A stretch of DNA of 64,000 nt from the NCBI RefSeq assembly GCF_943181415.1, contig NZ_CALPBZ010000002.1, forward strand, positions 186,001 to 250,000, read 5' to 3'. The position numbers were made by a program, and so were the translations under genes. The notes under the pieces are model-generated. The model was not told the DNA's origin. It worked only from the letters and a program-made list of their open reading frames with translations, and did not search any database. Shown here one piece after another: positions 27,100-34,744 of the stretch. This DNA comes from Microbacterium sp. Marseille-Q6648 (GTDB lineage Bacteria; Actinomycetota; Actinomycetes; Actinomycetales; Microbacteriaceae). The stretch's first letter is position 1; the number at the start of each line of letters is the position of its first letter.

Positions 27100-28073
27100 C
27101 AGAAGATTCCCGTCTGGTTGAACCGCCGCGCCAGCCAGTTGGCGCCGAAGATGAGCACGACGCCCACGACGGCCTTGAAGAGGCCGACGGCGGTGCTGTA
27201 GCTGTAGGAGCCCTGGGTGATGCCCATGAAGTAGACGTACGTGTCGAACACGTCGGCCACCGAGCGGTTGAGCGAGTTGGTCATGAGGTAGATCTGCTCG
27301 AAGCCGGTGTTGAGCACCTGCCCCATCTGCAGCACGAGCATGACGACGACGGTCGGCATGATCGAGGGAAGGGTGATGTGCCACACGCGCTGGAACCGGC
27401 CCGCCCCGTCGATGATGGCCGCCTCGTACTGGGCCTGGTCGACGCCGGCCAGGGCTGCGAGGAAGATGATCGTTCCCCAGCCGGTGTTCTTCCAGATGTC
27501 CTGCAGCACGATGATGGGCCGGAACCACGCGGGGTCGGCGAGGAAGTTCACGTCTGTGCCCAGCATCCCGTTGATCAGCTGGAACAGGGGCCCGACGTCG
27601 AGGGCGAACAGCAGGTAGGTGAGCGAGGCCACCACCGTCCACGACAGGAAGTGCGGGATGTAGATGAGCGTCTGGACGGTGCGCTTGAGCACCATGAGGC
27701 GCATCTCGTTCAGCAGCAGAGCCACGATGATCGTCAGCGGGAACGCGATGAGCAGGCTCAGCAGCGCGAGGATCAGCGTATTGGCCAGCAGCCGCGGGAA
27801 GTCGGGGCTGGCGAAGAAGTCCTCGAAGTGGCGGAAGCCCACCCACGGGCTCTCGGCGATGCCGAGGAAGGGGACGTAGTCCTTGAACGCGATCACTGCG
27901 CCGAACATCGGCCAGTAGCGGAACAGGACGAAGTAGATGATCCCCGGGATCAGCAGCAGGTACAGCCACTTGAACTGCGTGAAGTGCACGCGCACACCGC
28001 GTCGGCGGCGCGTCCGCTTCTCGACGGTGATCGTCTCGGTCGCCGTCACGGCGTTGTCGAGCGTGGTGGTCAT
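27099..28073 (-). CDS. ABC oligosaccharide transporter permease, LplB/YesP-like
   Basis: Membrane subunit of 324 residues. LplB-type landmarks are KWLYLLLIPGIIYFVLFRYW after the N-terminal tail, FKDYVPFLGI, PHFLSWTVVASLTY and the EAA loop QYEAAIIDGAGRFQRVWHIT. GAGAGG lies just upstream of the ATG. Homologous LplB/YteP/YesP proteins belong to the RG-I importers of Bacillus. A hairpin at 28091-28126 separates this gene from the upstream binding-protein gene. Confidence 0.93.
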   Translation of the reverse strand: MTTTLDNAVTATETITVEKRTRRRRGVRVHFTQFKWLYLLLIPGIIYFVLFRYWPMFGAVIAFKDYVPFLGIAESPWVGFRHFEDFFASPDFPRLLANTLILALLSLLIAFPLTIIVALLLNEMRLMVLKRTVQTLIYIPHFLSWTVVASLTYLLFALDVGPLFQLINGMLGTDVNFLADPAWFRPIIVLQDIWKNTGWGTIIFLAALAGVDQAQYEAAIIDGAGRFQRVWHITLPSIMPTVVVMLVLQMGQVLNTGFEQIYLMTNSLNRSVADVFDTYVYFMGITQGSYSYSTAVGLFKAVVGVVLIFGANWLARRFNQTGIF

Positions 28074-28090
28074 GGGATGCCTCTCGATGA

Positions 28091-28126
28091 GACCGGGGCG
28101 ACGATGACGTCACCGTCGCCCCGGTC
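28091..28126 (-). terminator. Intercistronic hairpin after binding-protein gene
   Basis: A perfect 13-base stem (28091-28103 with 28114-28126) and 10-base loop fill most of the gap between the binding-protein and LplB-like genes. It could be a partial terminator or an mRNA-stabilising structure that keeps binding-protein levels above permease levels. Confidence 0.75.
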
Positions 28127-28131
28127 GTCGA

Positions 28132-29658
28132 TCAGGAGTCGGCGCCGGCCAGCTCGTTGATCTCGGTGATCACCTGGTCGCCGCCGCTGGAGCGCCACAG
28201 CTCCACGGCGTCCTGAAGCCCGGCGAGGTCGAGCTGTCCCGCGATGTACTGGATGCGGGCATCCGAGACGATCGTGTCGAGCTGCGCGCCCTTCGACACG
28301 TACGTGGGAGACACGTACGGGGCCGACGGGTCGAACTCGGCCGACTCCAGGTCGGACGCCTCGATCGCCTTGCGCTTGTCGTACATCTCCTGCTCGTACT
28401 CGGACGGCTGCTTGGGCAGGTAGCCCTGGAACCCGGTGACGTTCATCCCGAGCTGGGCGAAGCTCATGACCGTGTCCTTGAGGGTCTGCGGCGCGTCGTC
28501 GACGGCGACCGCGAGGTCGCCCTCGAGCGTGTAGGTCTCACCCTCGATGCCGTTGTTGAGCAGGGGCCCGACCTCTTCGGAGTTGAGGTCGTTGAGCACC
28601 TCGAGCACGGCCCGAAGCTCGGCCTCGGTGCGCACCTTGGCCTTGGGCACGGCGAGGAAGCCGCTGTAGCCGGTGGTGGGAAGCGCGTGGAGCTCACCGT
28701 CGGGGCCGATGAGGTTGCCGGTGACGTCGACGTAGTCCTGGAAGTTCTCGGGGTCGGACTCCTTGAACAGGCTCATCAGCACACCGGCGCGCGAGTGCAC
28801 GTCGAGGATGATGCCGCCCTTGCCGTTGAGGAAGGGCTCGTTCCAGTTGGCCGAGTCGAACGTGGCGAAGTCGGCGTTCACGACGCCGTCCTCGACGAGC
28901 TGACGCTCGAACTGGACCGCCTCGAGCCACTCGTCGGTGGTGAAGTTCGGCACGAGCTCGCCGTCCCGCTCGGTCCAGCGGTTGCCGGCGCCGTACCAGG
29001 TCTCGATCGCGTCCCAGGGGCTGTTCGTCCCGATGGTGCCCGGCCACTTCGGCACGATGATGCCGTACGTGTCGTCCTGGCCGTTGCCGTCGGGGTCGTC
29101 CTCGGTGAAGGCGGTCGCGACCTCGCGCAGCTCTTCGGTCGTGGTCGGCATCTCGAGGCCGAGGTTCTGCAGCCAGTCCTTGCGGATGATGACCGCCTCG
29201 CGCATCACGTCGCGGGCGCGGAAGATCCCGTACACCTTGCCGTTGACGCTGGATGCCTGCTGCACCTCGGGGAAGGTGGTGTCGAGGTTCGGGTAGTCGC
29301 CGAGGTAGTCGGTGAGATCCCAGAACGCACCCGCTTCGGCGTTGCGCACGAAGCCCGGGTCCTTGCCCTGGATCACCATGACGTGGGGCAGGTCGTCGCC
29401 GGCCAGGGTGATGTTGACCTTGTCGCCGTAGGACGAGTTGGGCACCCACGTGATGTCGAGGTCGACCCCGATCTCCTCTTCGATGGCGACCTCGAGCTCG
29501 TTGCCTTCCTCGGGGGCGTTGGTCACGAGGTAGGGGGCCATGATCTCGACGCTGTCGAGTTCGGCGGCTTCCTCGCCGCCGCCCGCCGAACACCCCGCGA
29601 GGGCGAGGGCGGCGACGGTGGCCACGCCGATTCCGGTGATCTTCCTGCTGTGCTTCAT
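28132..29658 (-). CDS. LplA/YtcQ-type oligosaccharide-binding lipoprotein
   Basis: Large extracellular solute-binding protein, 508 residues. The lipobox LAGC lies near residue 23 and an acidic linker follows. The length above 500 and stretches such as DDTYGIIVPKWPGTIG and VHSRAGVLMSLFKE fit the LplA class that partners LplB/LplC permeases and binds long oligosaccharides. The ATG at 29658 is preceded by AAGGAGCTCCTC. It lies between the DUF624 gene and the two permease genes. The ligand is probably an RG-I oligosaccharide, from the PL26 and DUF1961 genes of the same operon. Confidence 0.92.
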   Translation of the reverse strand: MKHSRKITGIGVATVAALALAGCSAGGGEEAAELDSVEIMAPYLVTNAPEEGNELEVAIEEEIGVDLDITWVPNSSYGDKVNITLAGDDLPHVMVIQGKDPGFVRNAEAGAFWDLTDYLGDYPNLDTTFPEVQQASSVNGKVYGIFRARDVMREAVIIRKDWLQNLGLEMPTTTEELREVATAFTEDDPDGNGQDDTYGIIVPKWPGTIGTNSPWDAIETWYGAGNRWTERDGELVPNFTTDEWLEAVQFERQLVEDGVVNADFATFDSANWNEPFLNGKGGIILDVHSRAGVLMSLFKESDPENFQDYVDVTGNLIGPDGELHALPTTGYSGFLAVPKAKVRTEAELRAVLEVLNDLNSEEVGPLLNNGIEGETYTLEGDLAVAVDDAPQTLKDTVMSFAQLGMNVTGFQGYLPKQPSEYEQEMYDKRKAIEASDLESAEFDPSAPYVSPTYVSKGAQLDTIVSDARIQYIAGQLDLAGLQDAVELWRSSGGDQVITEINELAGADS

Positions 29659-29689
29659 GAGGAGCTCCTTCGTTCCGTGTGTCGTTCGA

Positions 29690-30355
29690 TCAGGTGGTGG
29701 GTACGGGGGCGGCCGCCTCGGCGAGCCGTCGGTCGTTGGCGGCGAAGAACGCCACGCAGAGAGTCGTGCTCGCGGTGATCCAGGCACCGAGCGAGACGAA
29801 CGGGATGAGGCCGGGCAGCAGCAGGCTCGCGGTGACGACCACGACGGCCGCGAGCACCAGCAGCGAGATGTGAGGGAGGTTGCCGAGGGTGAATCGACTG
29901 GCCGTCACGAGGTAGGCCGTCCGGGGCAGGTCGTAGTGGGCGAACATCGACACGGCGACGGTCGTGATCGCCGCGGCGAGACACGAGGCCCCGATCACCA
30001 CCACGGCGATGGGCGTGCCGAGTGCGCCGGCCTGCGCCACGGAGAGGATGCCGAACCCCAGCATCCCGGTGATGGCGAAAGCGGGCCCCAGCGCGACATT
30101 GGCCGCGACGAACTCGCGGCGCCACGCACGCGCGAAGGTCCGCAGCGCCGGGAACGCCTCGCCGCGCAGGCGACGCCGGGTGAGCTCGGCCGCGGCGGCG
30201 GAGGCCGGTGCGACACCGAGGACGACGCCACCGAGAAGGGCGAACCCGTACCAGAGGGCGTTGACCGTGATGATCCACGTCACCCACTCGAAGGCGCCGT
30301 GAAGCCGAACGGCCCAGCCGGTGCCGGGCGCGCCCGCCGTCGTGCTCGTGCTCAT
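29690..30355 (-). CDS. DUF624 membrane protein, YesL/YteU-like
   Basis: Membrane protein of 221 residues with about five hydrophobic segments. The family feature of a first helix pair followed by a basic cytoplasmic stretch is visible as ELTRRRLRGEAFPALRTF. DUF624 genes (yesL, yteU) accompany LplABC-type importers in Bacillus RG-I operons; their biochemical role is unknown, perhaps transporter assembly or control. First gene of the operon down to 22932, with an operator-like site at 30400 in front. Confidence 0.85.
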   Translation of the reverse strand: MSTSTTAGAPGTGWAVRLHGAFEWVTWIITVNALWYGFALLGGVVLGVAPASAAAAELTRRRLRGEAFPALRTFARAWRREFVAANVALGPAFAITGMLGFGILSVAQAGALGTPIAVVVIGASCLAAAITTVAVSMFAHYDLPRTAYLVTASRFTLGNLPHISLLVLAAVVVVTASLLLPGLIPFVSLGAWITASTTLCVAFFAANDRRLAEAAAPVPTT

Positions 30356-30399
30356 TCGATCTCCGTCGATGGAACGTGTGGCACCGCCGTCGGTACCCA

Positions 30400-30413
30400 G
30401 GAATACGTTTTCC
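30400..30413. promoter_or_regulatory. LacI-type operator (GGAATACGTTTTCC)
   Basis: Member of the GGAAANCGNTTTCC family, 45 bases upstream of the DUF624 start. The arms GGAA and TTCC are intact and the core is slightly asymmetric. Confidence 0.65.
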
Positions 30414-30531
30414 GGAGAACCGTAGCCCGAGTATTGAAACGAGTCAACCCGGGCCGTGCGGATCTCACCGGACCTTCACACGCCCCATCGGTGCCGTTAT
30501 CGGATCGTGTCCGGGCAGGCCGAAGAAGTGG

Positions 30532-30560
30532 TTGCGAAACGTTTTTTCACCCGGTACGGT
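30532..30560 (+). promoter_or_regulatory. Sigma-70-type promoter of the 30693 operon
   Basis: TTGCGA at 30532-30537 and TACGGT at 30555-30560 are separated by 17 bases. Operators overlap the -35/spacer (30536-30548) and the expected start of transcription (30565-30578), a standard repression geometry. Confidence 0.55.
30536..30548. promoter_or_regulatory. LacI-type operator (GAAACGTTTTTTC)
   Basis: AAACGTTT core overlapping the predicted -35 region of the 30693 operon; resembles the 16966 site. Confidence 0.6.
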
Positions 30561-30564
30561 AGCG

Positions 30565-30578
30565 GGCAAGCGCTTTCC
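30565..30578. promoter_or_regulatory. LacI-type operator (GGCAAGCGCTTTCC)
   Basis: Exact reverse complement of the 14-base site at 52720 before the second GH51 gene. It sits where transcription of the 30693 operon should begin. Confidence 0.75.
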
Positions 30579-30692
30579 AGCACCCGGAGACTCATGCAGT
30601 CCCCTGTACACAGGACGCGCCTGCACCGCACCAACGGACAACGAACGTCGCGAGCGGAAGAATCGAACGCAGACGTTCAGGAGAGGACAAGG

Positions 30693-31985
30693 ATGTTCAG
30701 CAAGAAGCGGACTTTCGCCGCCGTCGCACTCGCGACGGGCGCAGCCGTCGCTTTGGCCGGATGCGCCGGAGGCGGCGCTGAGCCGGCCGGCACGCTCGAC
30801 CCCGAAGAGGAAGTCAGCCTGGATCTGGCGTTCTGGGGCAACGACGTGCGCGCCGAGCTCTACAACGAAGCCGTCGCGGCGTTCGAGGAGGAATACCCGA
30901 ACATCTCGGTGAGCACCACCTTCCTGGGCTTCCCCGAGTTCTGGGAGAAGCGTCAGACCGAGGCGGCGGGCGGCAACCTGCCCGACGTCATGCAGTTCGA
31001 CTACTCGTACCTGCGCCAGTACTCCGAGAACGGCCTGCTGCTCGAGCTCGACCCGTTCCTGGGCGGCATCATCGAGACCGACCCGCTGCCGCAGAACATC
31101 CTCGACATCGGCGTGGTCGCCGACGCCACCTATGGCATCGCGACCTCGACCAACGCATGGGGCCTGTTCACCAACCCCGTCCTGCTCGAAGAAGCAGGCG
31201 TCGAAGAGTTCGCCGGCGGGTCGTGGGAGGACTACACCGACTGGATGAGCGAGATCACCGACGCCGCGGGCGGCGAGTTCTGGGGCGGCGGCGACTACAC
31301 CGGCCGCATCCAGAACTTCGAGCTCCAGCTGCGCTCCGAGGGCTCGTACCTCTTCAGCGAGGACGGCGAGCCCGGCTTCGACGAGGCGCGCCTCACCGAG
31401 TTCTGGGAGTCGGGCCAGCCCATCCGCGACGGCATCGGCATCCCGCAGCAGACCGCTGAGGAGCTCGCCCCGCTGGGCGCCTTCGACACGGCCAACACCG
31501 CCAGCGAGCTGACCTGGGACAACTTCGGCGCCGGCTACCTCGGCAACCTCGGCGAGGGCTACACCGAGCTCGGCCTGGTCGCCCCGCCCGTCACCGTCGA
31601 GGGCGCCCAGGACCTGTACCTGAAGCCGTCGATGCTGCACGCGATCGCCGCGAACACCGAGCACCCCGAGGCCGCCGCCACCCTGGTGAACTTCCTGGTG
31701 AACTCGCCCCAGTCCGGTGAGATCTTCGGCACGAACCGCGGCCTCCCGGCCTCGGAGACCGCGCTCGAGGCCGCCGAGCTCGACCCGCTCAGCCAGCAGG
31801 TGCGCGACTACGAGGCGTCGATCGCCGACCGTCTGGGCGACGCCCCGCCGGTGCCGATCGTCGGCTACGGCACGCTCGAGGAGAAGTTCCGTCAGCTCGG
31901 CGTCGAGCTGAACTTCGGGACGATCACGGTGGAAGAGGCTGTCTCGCAGTTCTTCACCGAGATGGACGTCGTCCTCAACTCGTAA
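30693..31985 (+). CDS. Carbohydrate ABC transporter substrate-binding lipoprotein
   Basis: Family-1 extracellular binding protein, 430 residues. The lipobox LAGC lies near residue 24 of a typical lipoprotein signal. The mature part begins VSLDLAFWGNDVRAELYNEA. The ATG at 30693 has GGAGAGGACAAGG in front; a longer upstream frame is rejected because it runs through the promoter and operators. It begins the operon with two permease genes, a DUF624-like gene, GH42 and GH106. The ligand is probably a rhamnose- or galactose-containing RG-I oligosaccharide. Confidence 0.92.
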   Translation: MFSKKRTFAAVALATGAAVALAGCAGGGAEPAGTLDPEEEVSLDLAFWGNDVRAELYNEAVAAFEEEYPNISVSTTFLGFPEFWEKRQTEAAGGNLPDVMQFDYSYLRQYSENGLLLELDPFLGGIIETDPLPQNILDIGVVADATYGIATSTNAWGLFTNPVLLEEAGVEEFAGGSWEDYTDWMSEITDAAGGEFWGGGDYTGRIQNFELQLRSEGSYLFSEDGEPGFDEARLTEFWESGQPIRDGIGIPQQTAEELAPLGAFDTANTASELTWDNFGAGYLGNLGEGYTELGLVAPPVTVEGAQDLYLKPSMLHAIAANTEHPEAAATLVNFLVNSPQSGEIFGTNRGLPASETALEAAELDPLSQQVRDYEASIADRLGDAPPVPIVGYGTLEEKFRQLGVELNFGTITVEEAVSQFFTEMDVVLNS

Positions 31986-31990
31986 TCCCT

Positions 31991-32048
31991 TCCGGGGGCG
32001 CGGATGCTGCGGCTGCGCGCCCCCGGACCCCACGCCCCTCCGGGGTCG
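31991..32048 (+). terminator. Intercistronic hairpins after binding-protein gene
   Basis: A perfect 12-base stem (31991-32002 with 32016-32027) is followed at once by a smaller GACCCC/GGGGTC hairpin (to 32048). It lies between the binding-protein stop and the permease start, as in the other importer operons. Probably reduces permease expression relative to the binding protein. Confidence 0.7.
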
Positions 32049-32078
32049 ACCCGAGAACCTTCCGATCTGGAGAACAAC

Positions 32079-33077
32079 GTGAGCACGACAGCCACGAGAG
32101 TGATCGTCACCGGCGAGAAGTCCTCGCGCGGAGGCCTGCTGCGCAAGTCCCGACCCGAGGCCGGCGGCGAGCGTCCGGGCCTCAAGCGGCGGGCGCGTCG
32201 GGAGACCCTCGCGGGGTACGGGTTCCTGGTGCCGTGGCTGGTGGGGTTCTTCGGGTTGACGATCATCCCGATGGTGTACTCGCTGTATCTGTCGTTCACC
32301 CGGTACAACATCTTCCAGCCGCCGCGGTGGGTGGGGTTGGACAACTATGTGCGGTTGTTCACGAACGACCCGAACTTCATCCAGTCCGCCCAGATCACCC
32401 TGGTGTACGTGCTGGTGGGTACCCCGATCACCCTGGCCGCTGCCCTCGGTGTGGCGATGCTGCTGAACTACCGCGACAAGGGTGCGGGGTTCTTCCGGTC
32501 GGCGTTCTACGCCCCGTCGCTGATCGGCGGGTCGGTGAGTGTGGCGATCGTGTGGCGGGCGATGTTCGCCGGCGACGGCCCCGTCGACACCTCGCTGTCC
32601 TTCTTCGGCATCGACTTGGGCGGGTGGATCGGCAACCCCGACCTGGTGCTGCCGGCGATGATCATCCTCGCGGTGTGGCAGTTCGGGGCGACCATGGTCA
32701 TCTTCCTCGCCGGCCTGAAGCAGATCCCCAAGGAACTCTACGAAGCAGCCGAGATGGACGGCGCGAACGCGTTCCACCGGTTCCGTGCGGTGACCTTGCC
32801 GATGCTGTCCCCGGTGATCTTCTTCAACCTGCTGCTGGGCCTGATCGGCGCGTTCCAGGTCTTCGCGTCGGCATACATCATCAGCAACGGCTCGGGCGGC
32901 CCGGCCGGGATGACCAACTTCATCACCCTCTACCTCTACAAGCGCGGCTTCGCCGACGGTCAGATGGGCTACGCCGCCGCGATCGCGTGGGTGCTGCTGG
33001 TCGTGGTGGCCATCATCGCCTTCTTCCTCTTCCGCACCCAGCGCAACTGGGTGCACTACTCCGGAGACAACCGATGA
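32079..33077 (+). CDS. ABC sugar transporter permease, MalF/LacF type
   Basis: Membrane subunit of 332 residues with six core segments after a basic 40-residue tail. The EAA loop is ELYEAAEMDGANAFHRFRAV near residue 225. The GTG at 32079 has TGGAG upstream, and no better in-frame start was found. The stop overlaps the start of the next permease gene (ATGA). It pairs with the 33074 subunit and the 30693 binding protein. Confidence 0.92.
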   Translation: MSTTATRVIVTGEKSSRGGLLRKSRPEAGGERPGLKRRARRETLAGYGFLVPWLVGFFGLTIIPMVYSLYLSFTRYNIFQPPRWVGLDNYVRLFTNDPNFIQSAQITLVYVLVGTPITLAAALGVAMLLNYRDKGAGFFRSAFYAPSLIGGSVSVAIVWRAMFAGDGPVDTSLSFFGIDLGGWIGNPDLVLPAMIILAVWQFGATMVIFLAGLKQIPKELYEAAEMDGANAFHRFRAVTLPMLSPVIFFNLLLGLIGAFQVFASAYIISNGSGGPAGMTNFITLYLYKRGFADGQMGYAAAIAWVLLVVVAIIAFFLFRTQRNWVHYSGDNR

Positions 33078-34009
33078 GCACTTCCAACGCCGCGACGACC
33101 TCGGCCGCCGCATCGACCCCCGTGTTCGCCGCCCAGCAGACCACCCCGGTCCCGCCCACCAAGCGCAAGGTCAAGCGCAAGACCTGGCAGACCGCGATCT
33201 GGCTGGTCGCGCTGATGGCGATCACCGCGATCGTGCTCTACCCCCTGGTATGGCTGCTGTTCTCGACCTTCAAGCCCAACGCCGAGTTCGGGCAGAACCC
33301 CGGCATCCTCCCGGACAACCCCACCATCGACAACTACCTCAAAGTCGCCGAAGGCATCGCCGGGGTGCCGATGTGGAAGTTCTTCTGGAACAGCTTCGCC
33401 CTGGCCGCCCTCGCCGTCATCGGCACCGTGCTCTCCTCAGCCCTGGCCGCGTACGCCTTCGCCCGCATCCAGTTCAAGGGCCTGGCGATCTTCTTCGCCG
33501 CGATGATCGGCACCCTGCTGCTGCCCTTCCACGTCGTGATCATCCCCCAGTACATCCTGTTCAACAACCTCGGCCTCGTCGACACCTTCTGGCCCCTCGT
33601 CCTGCCGAAATTCCTCGCCACCGAAGCGTTCTTCGTGTTCCTCCTCGTCCAATTCATGCGGCAGATGCCCCGCGACATGGACGAAGCCGCCCGCATCGAC
33701 GGCGCCGGACACATCCGCATCTTCTGGGCCATCATCCTGCCCCTGATCAAACCCGCCCTCATCACCTGCGCGATCTTCGCGTTCATCTGGTCCTGGAACG
33801 ACTTCCTCGGCCCCCTCCTTTACCTCACCAGCCCCGAGAACTACCCCCTCCCCATCGCCCTCCGCCTCTACAACGACCAGACCTCCACCAGCGACTACGG
33901 CGCCACCGTCACCGCGTCCTTCGTCGCGCTCATCCCCGTCCTGCTCTTCTTCATCGTCTTCCAGCGCTTCCTGGTCGACGGTGTCGCCACCCAGGGCCTC
34001 AAGGGCTGA
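33074..34009 (+). CDS. ABC sugar transporter permease, MalG/LacG type
   Basis: Membrane subunit of 311 residues. A cytoplasmic tail of about 40 residues, rich in Ala/Thr and then Lys/Arg, precedes the first segment IWLVALMAITAIVLYPLVWL. The EAA loop is DMDEAARIDGAGHIRIFWAI. The C-terminus FLVDGVATQGLKG is typical of MalG-type partners. The ATGA overlap with 32079 implies coupled translation. In its second half serine, alanine and isoleucine codons are almost uniformly C-ending. Confidence 0.93.
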   Translation: MSTSNAATTSAAASTPVFAAQQTTPVPPTKRKVKRKTWQTAIWLVALMAITAIVLYPLVWLLFSTFKPNAEFGQNPGILPDNPTIDNYLKVAEGIAGVPMWKFFWNSFALAALAVIGTVLSSALAAYAFARIQFKGLAIFFAAMIGTLLLPFHVVIIPQYILFNNLGLVDTFWPLVLPKFLATEAFFVFLLVQFMRQMPRDMDEAARIDGAGHIRIFWAIILPLIKPALITCAIFAFIWSWNDFLGPLLYLTSPENYPLPIALRLYNDQTSTSDYGATVTASFVALIPVLLFFIVFQRFLVDGVATQGLKG

Positions 34010-34033
34010 CCCCGCCGAGAGCGAGGAACCACG

Positions 34034-34687
34034 ATGGACCGCAAGGAGCACCGCGCCGCGAAGCGCGCCGACCGCGACGGGTCGGGACCGACACTGCAGG
34101 AGCGCCCTGCGGAGCGGTTCCCCGGCGCGACGGCGAAGTTCGCCCTCTTCGGCGAGGTGCTCCAGGTCGGTCTGCTGGTGACGCTGGTGTCACTGCCCCT
34201 GGTCACCCTGCCCGCGGCGCTGGTGGCCGGCATCCGTCACCTGCGCCGGTACGTGCACGCCGAGGGCTCGCCGCTCTCGGCGTTCTGGGCCGACCTCCGC
34301 CGTGCATTGCTCGGCGGCTCGCTGGTCGGTCTCGTGGCGGTCGTCCTCGCCGGCATCCTCGTCCTCGACATCGACCTCGCCCGATCCGGAGCCCTCCCCG
34401 GCGGCCCCGCGGTCGAGGTCGTCGGCTGGGTGGGGCTGACAGTCGTCGCCGTGGCGGTGCTCGCCGCGGCCGGCCGATGGGAGCCCGCCACCGGGTGGCG
34501 CGTCGCCGTACGGTCCGTCCCCCGCGCCGTCGCGGCAGATGTCCCCGGCGCGCTCTACCTCGCCGCCACAGCGGGCTTCGTCGTCGTGGTGACGTGGGTG
34601 CTGGTGCCCCTCGTGGTGCCGGCCCTGGGCTGCGCCGCCCTCGCGGTCGTGGCCATCCCGGAGCGTCCGCGTCGCGGCATCCGCTGA
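34034..34687 (+). CDS. DUF624-like membrane protein
   Basis: Membrane protein of 217 residues. A charged N-terminal tail (about residues 1-35) leads to five or six hydrophobic segments. The layout LPLVTLPAALVAGIRHLRRY followed by SPLSAFWADLRRALLGG resembles the YesL/DUF624 pattern seen in the 29690 protein, although direct similarity is low. It sits between the importer genes and GH42, as DUF624 genes do elsewhere. The operon therefore has its own DUF624-type accessory. Function unknown. Confidence 0.65.
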   Translation: MDRKEHRAAKRADRDGSGPTLQERPAERFPGATAKFALFGEVLQVGLLVTLVSLPLVTLPAALVAGIRHLRRYVHAEGSPLSAFWADLRRALLGGSLVGLVAVVLAGILVLDIDLARSGALPGGPAVEVVGWVGLTVVAVAVLAAAGRWEPATGWRVAVRSVPRAVAADVPGALYLAATAGFVVVVTWVLVPLVVPALGCAALAVVAIPERPRRGIR

Positions 34688-34744
34688 CCGAGGCCCCTCC
34701 CCTTCGACCATCCGATCCTTCGCGACCCCTCAGGAGAAGACTCC

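Larger units (their letters stand above)
30356..30692. promoter_or_regulatory. Divergent promoter region of two RG-I import operons
   Basis: Non-coding stretch of 337 bases with one operator for the leftward operon and two for the rightward operon, listed separately. The 30580-30692 part looks like an untranslated leader. No conserved riboswitch fold was recognised. Confidence 0.7.

Noticed and set aside
30580-30692. Riboswitch in the 113-base leader before the 30693 gene
   Set aside because: No conserved aptamer pattern or terminator/anti-terminator pair could be recognised; the operators explain regulation.
32234-34009. Longer start (591 codons) for the 33074 permease
   Set aside because: The extra part is an out-of-frame shadow of the 32079 permease. 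The ATGA overlap and tail-to-helix layout support ATG 33074.
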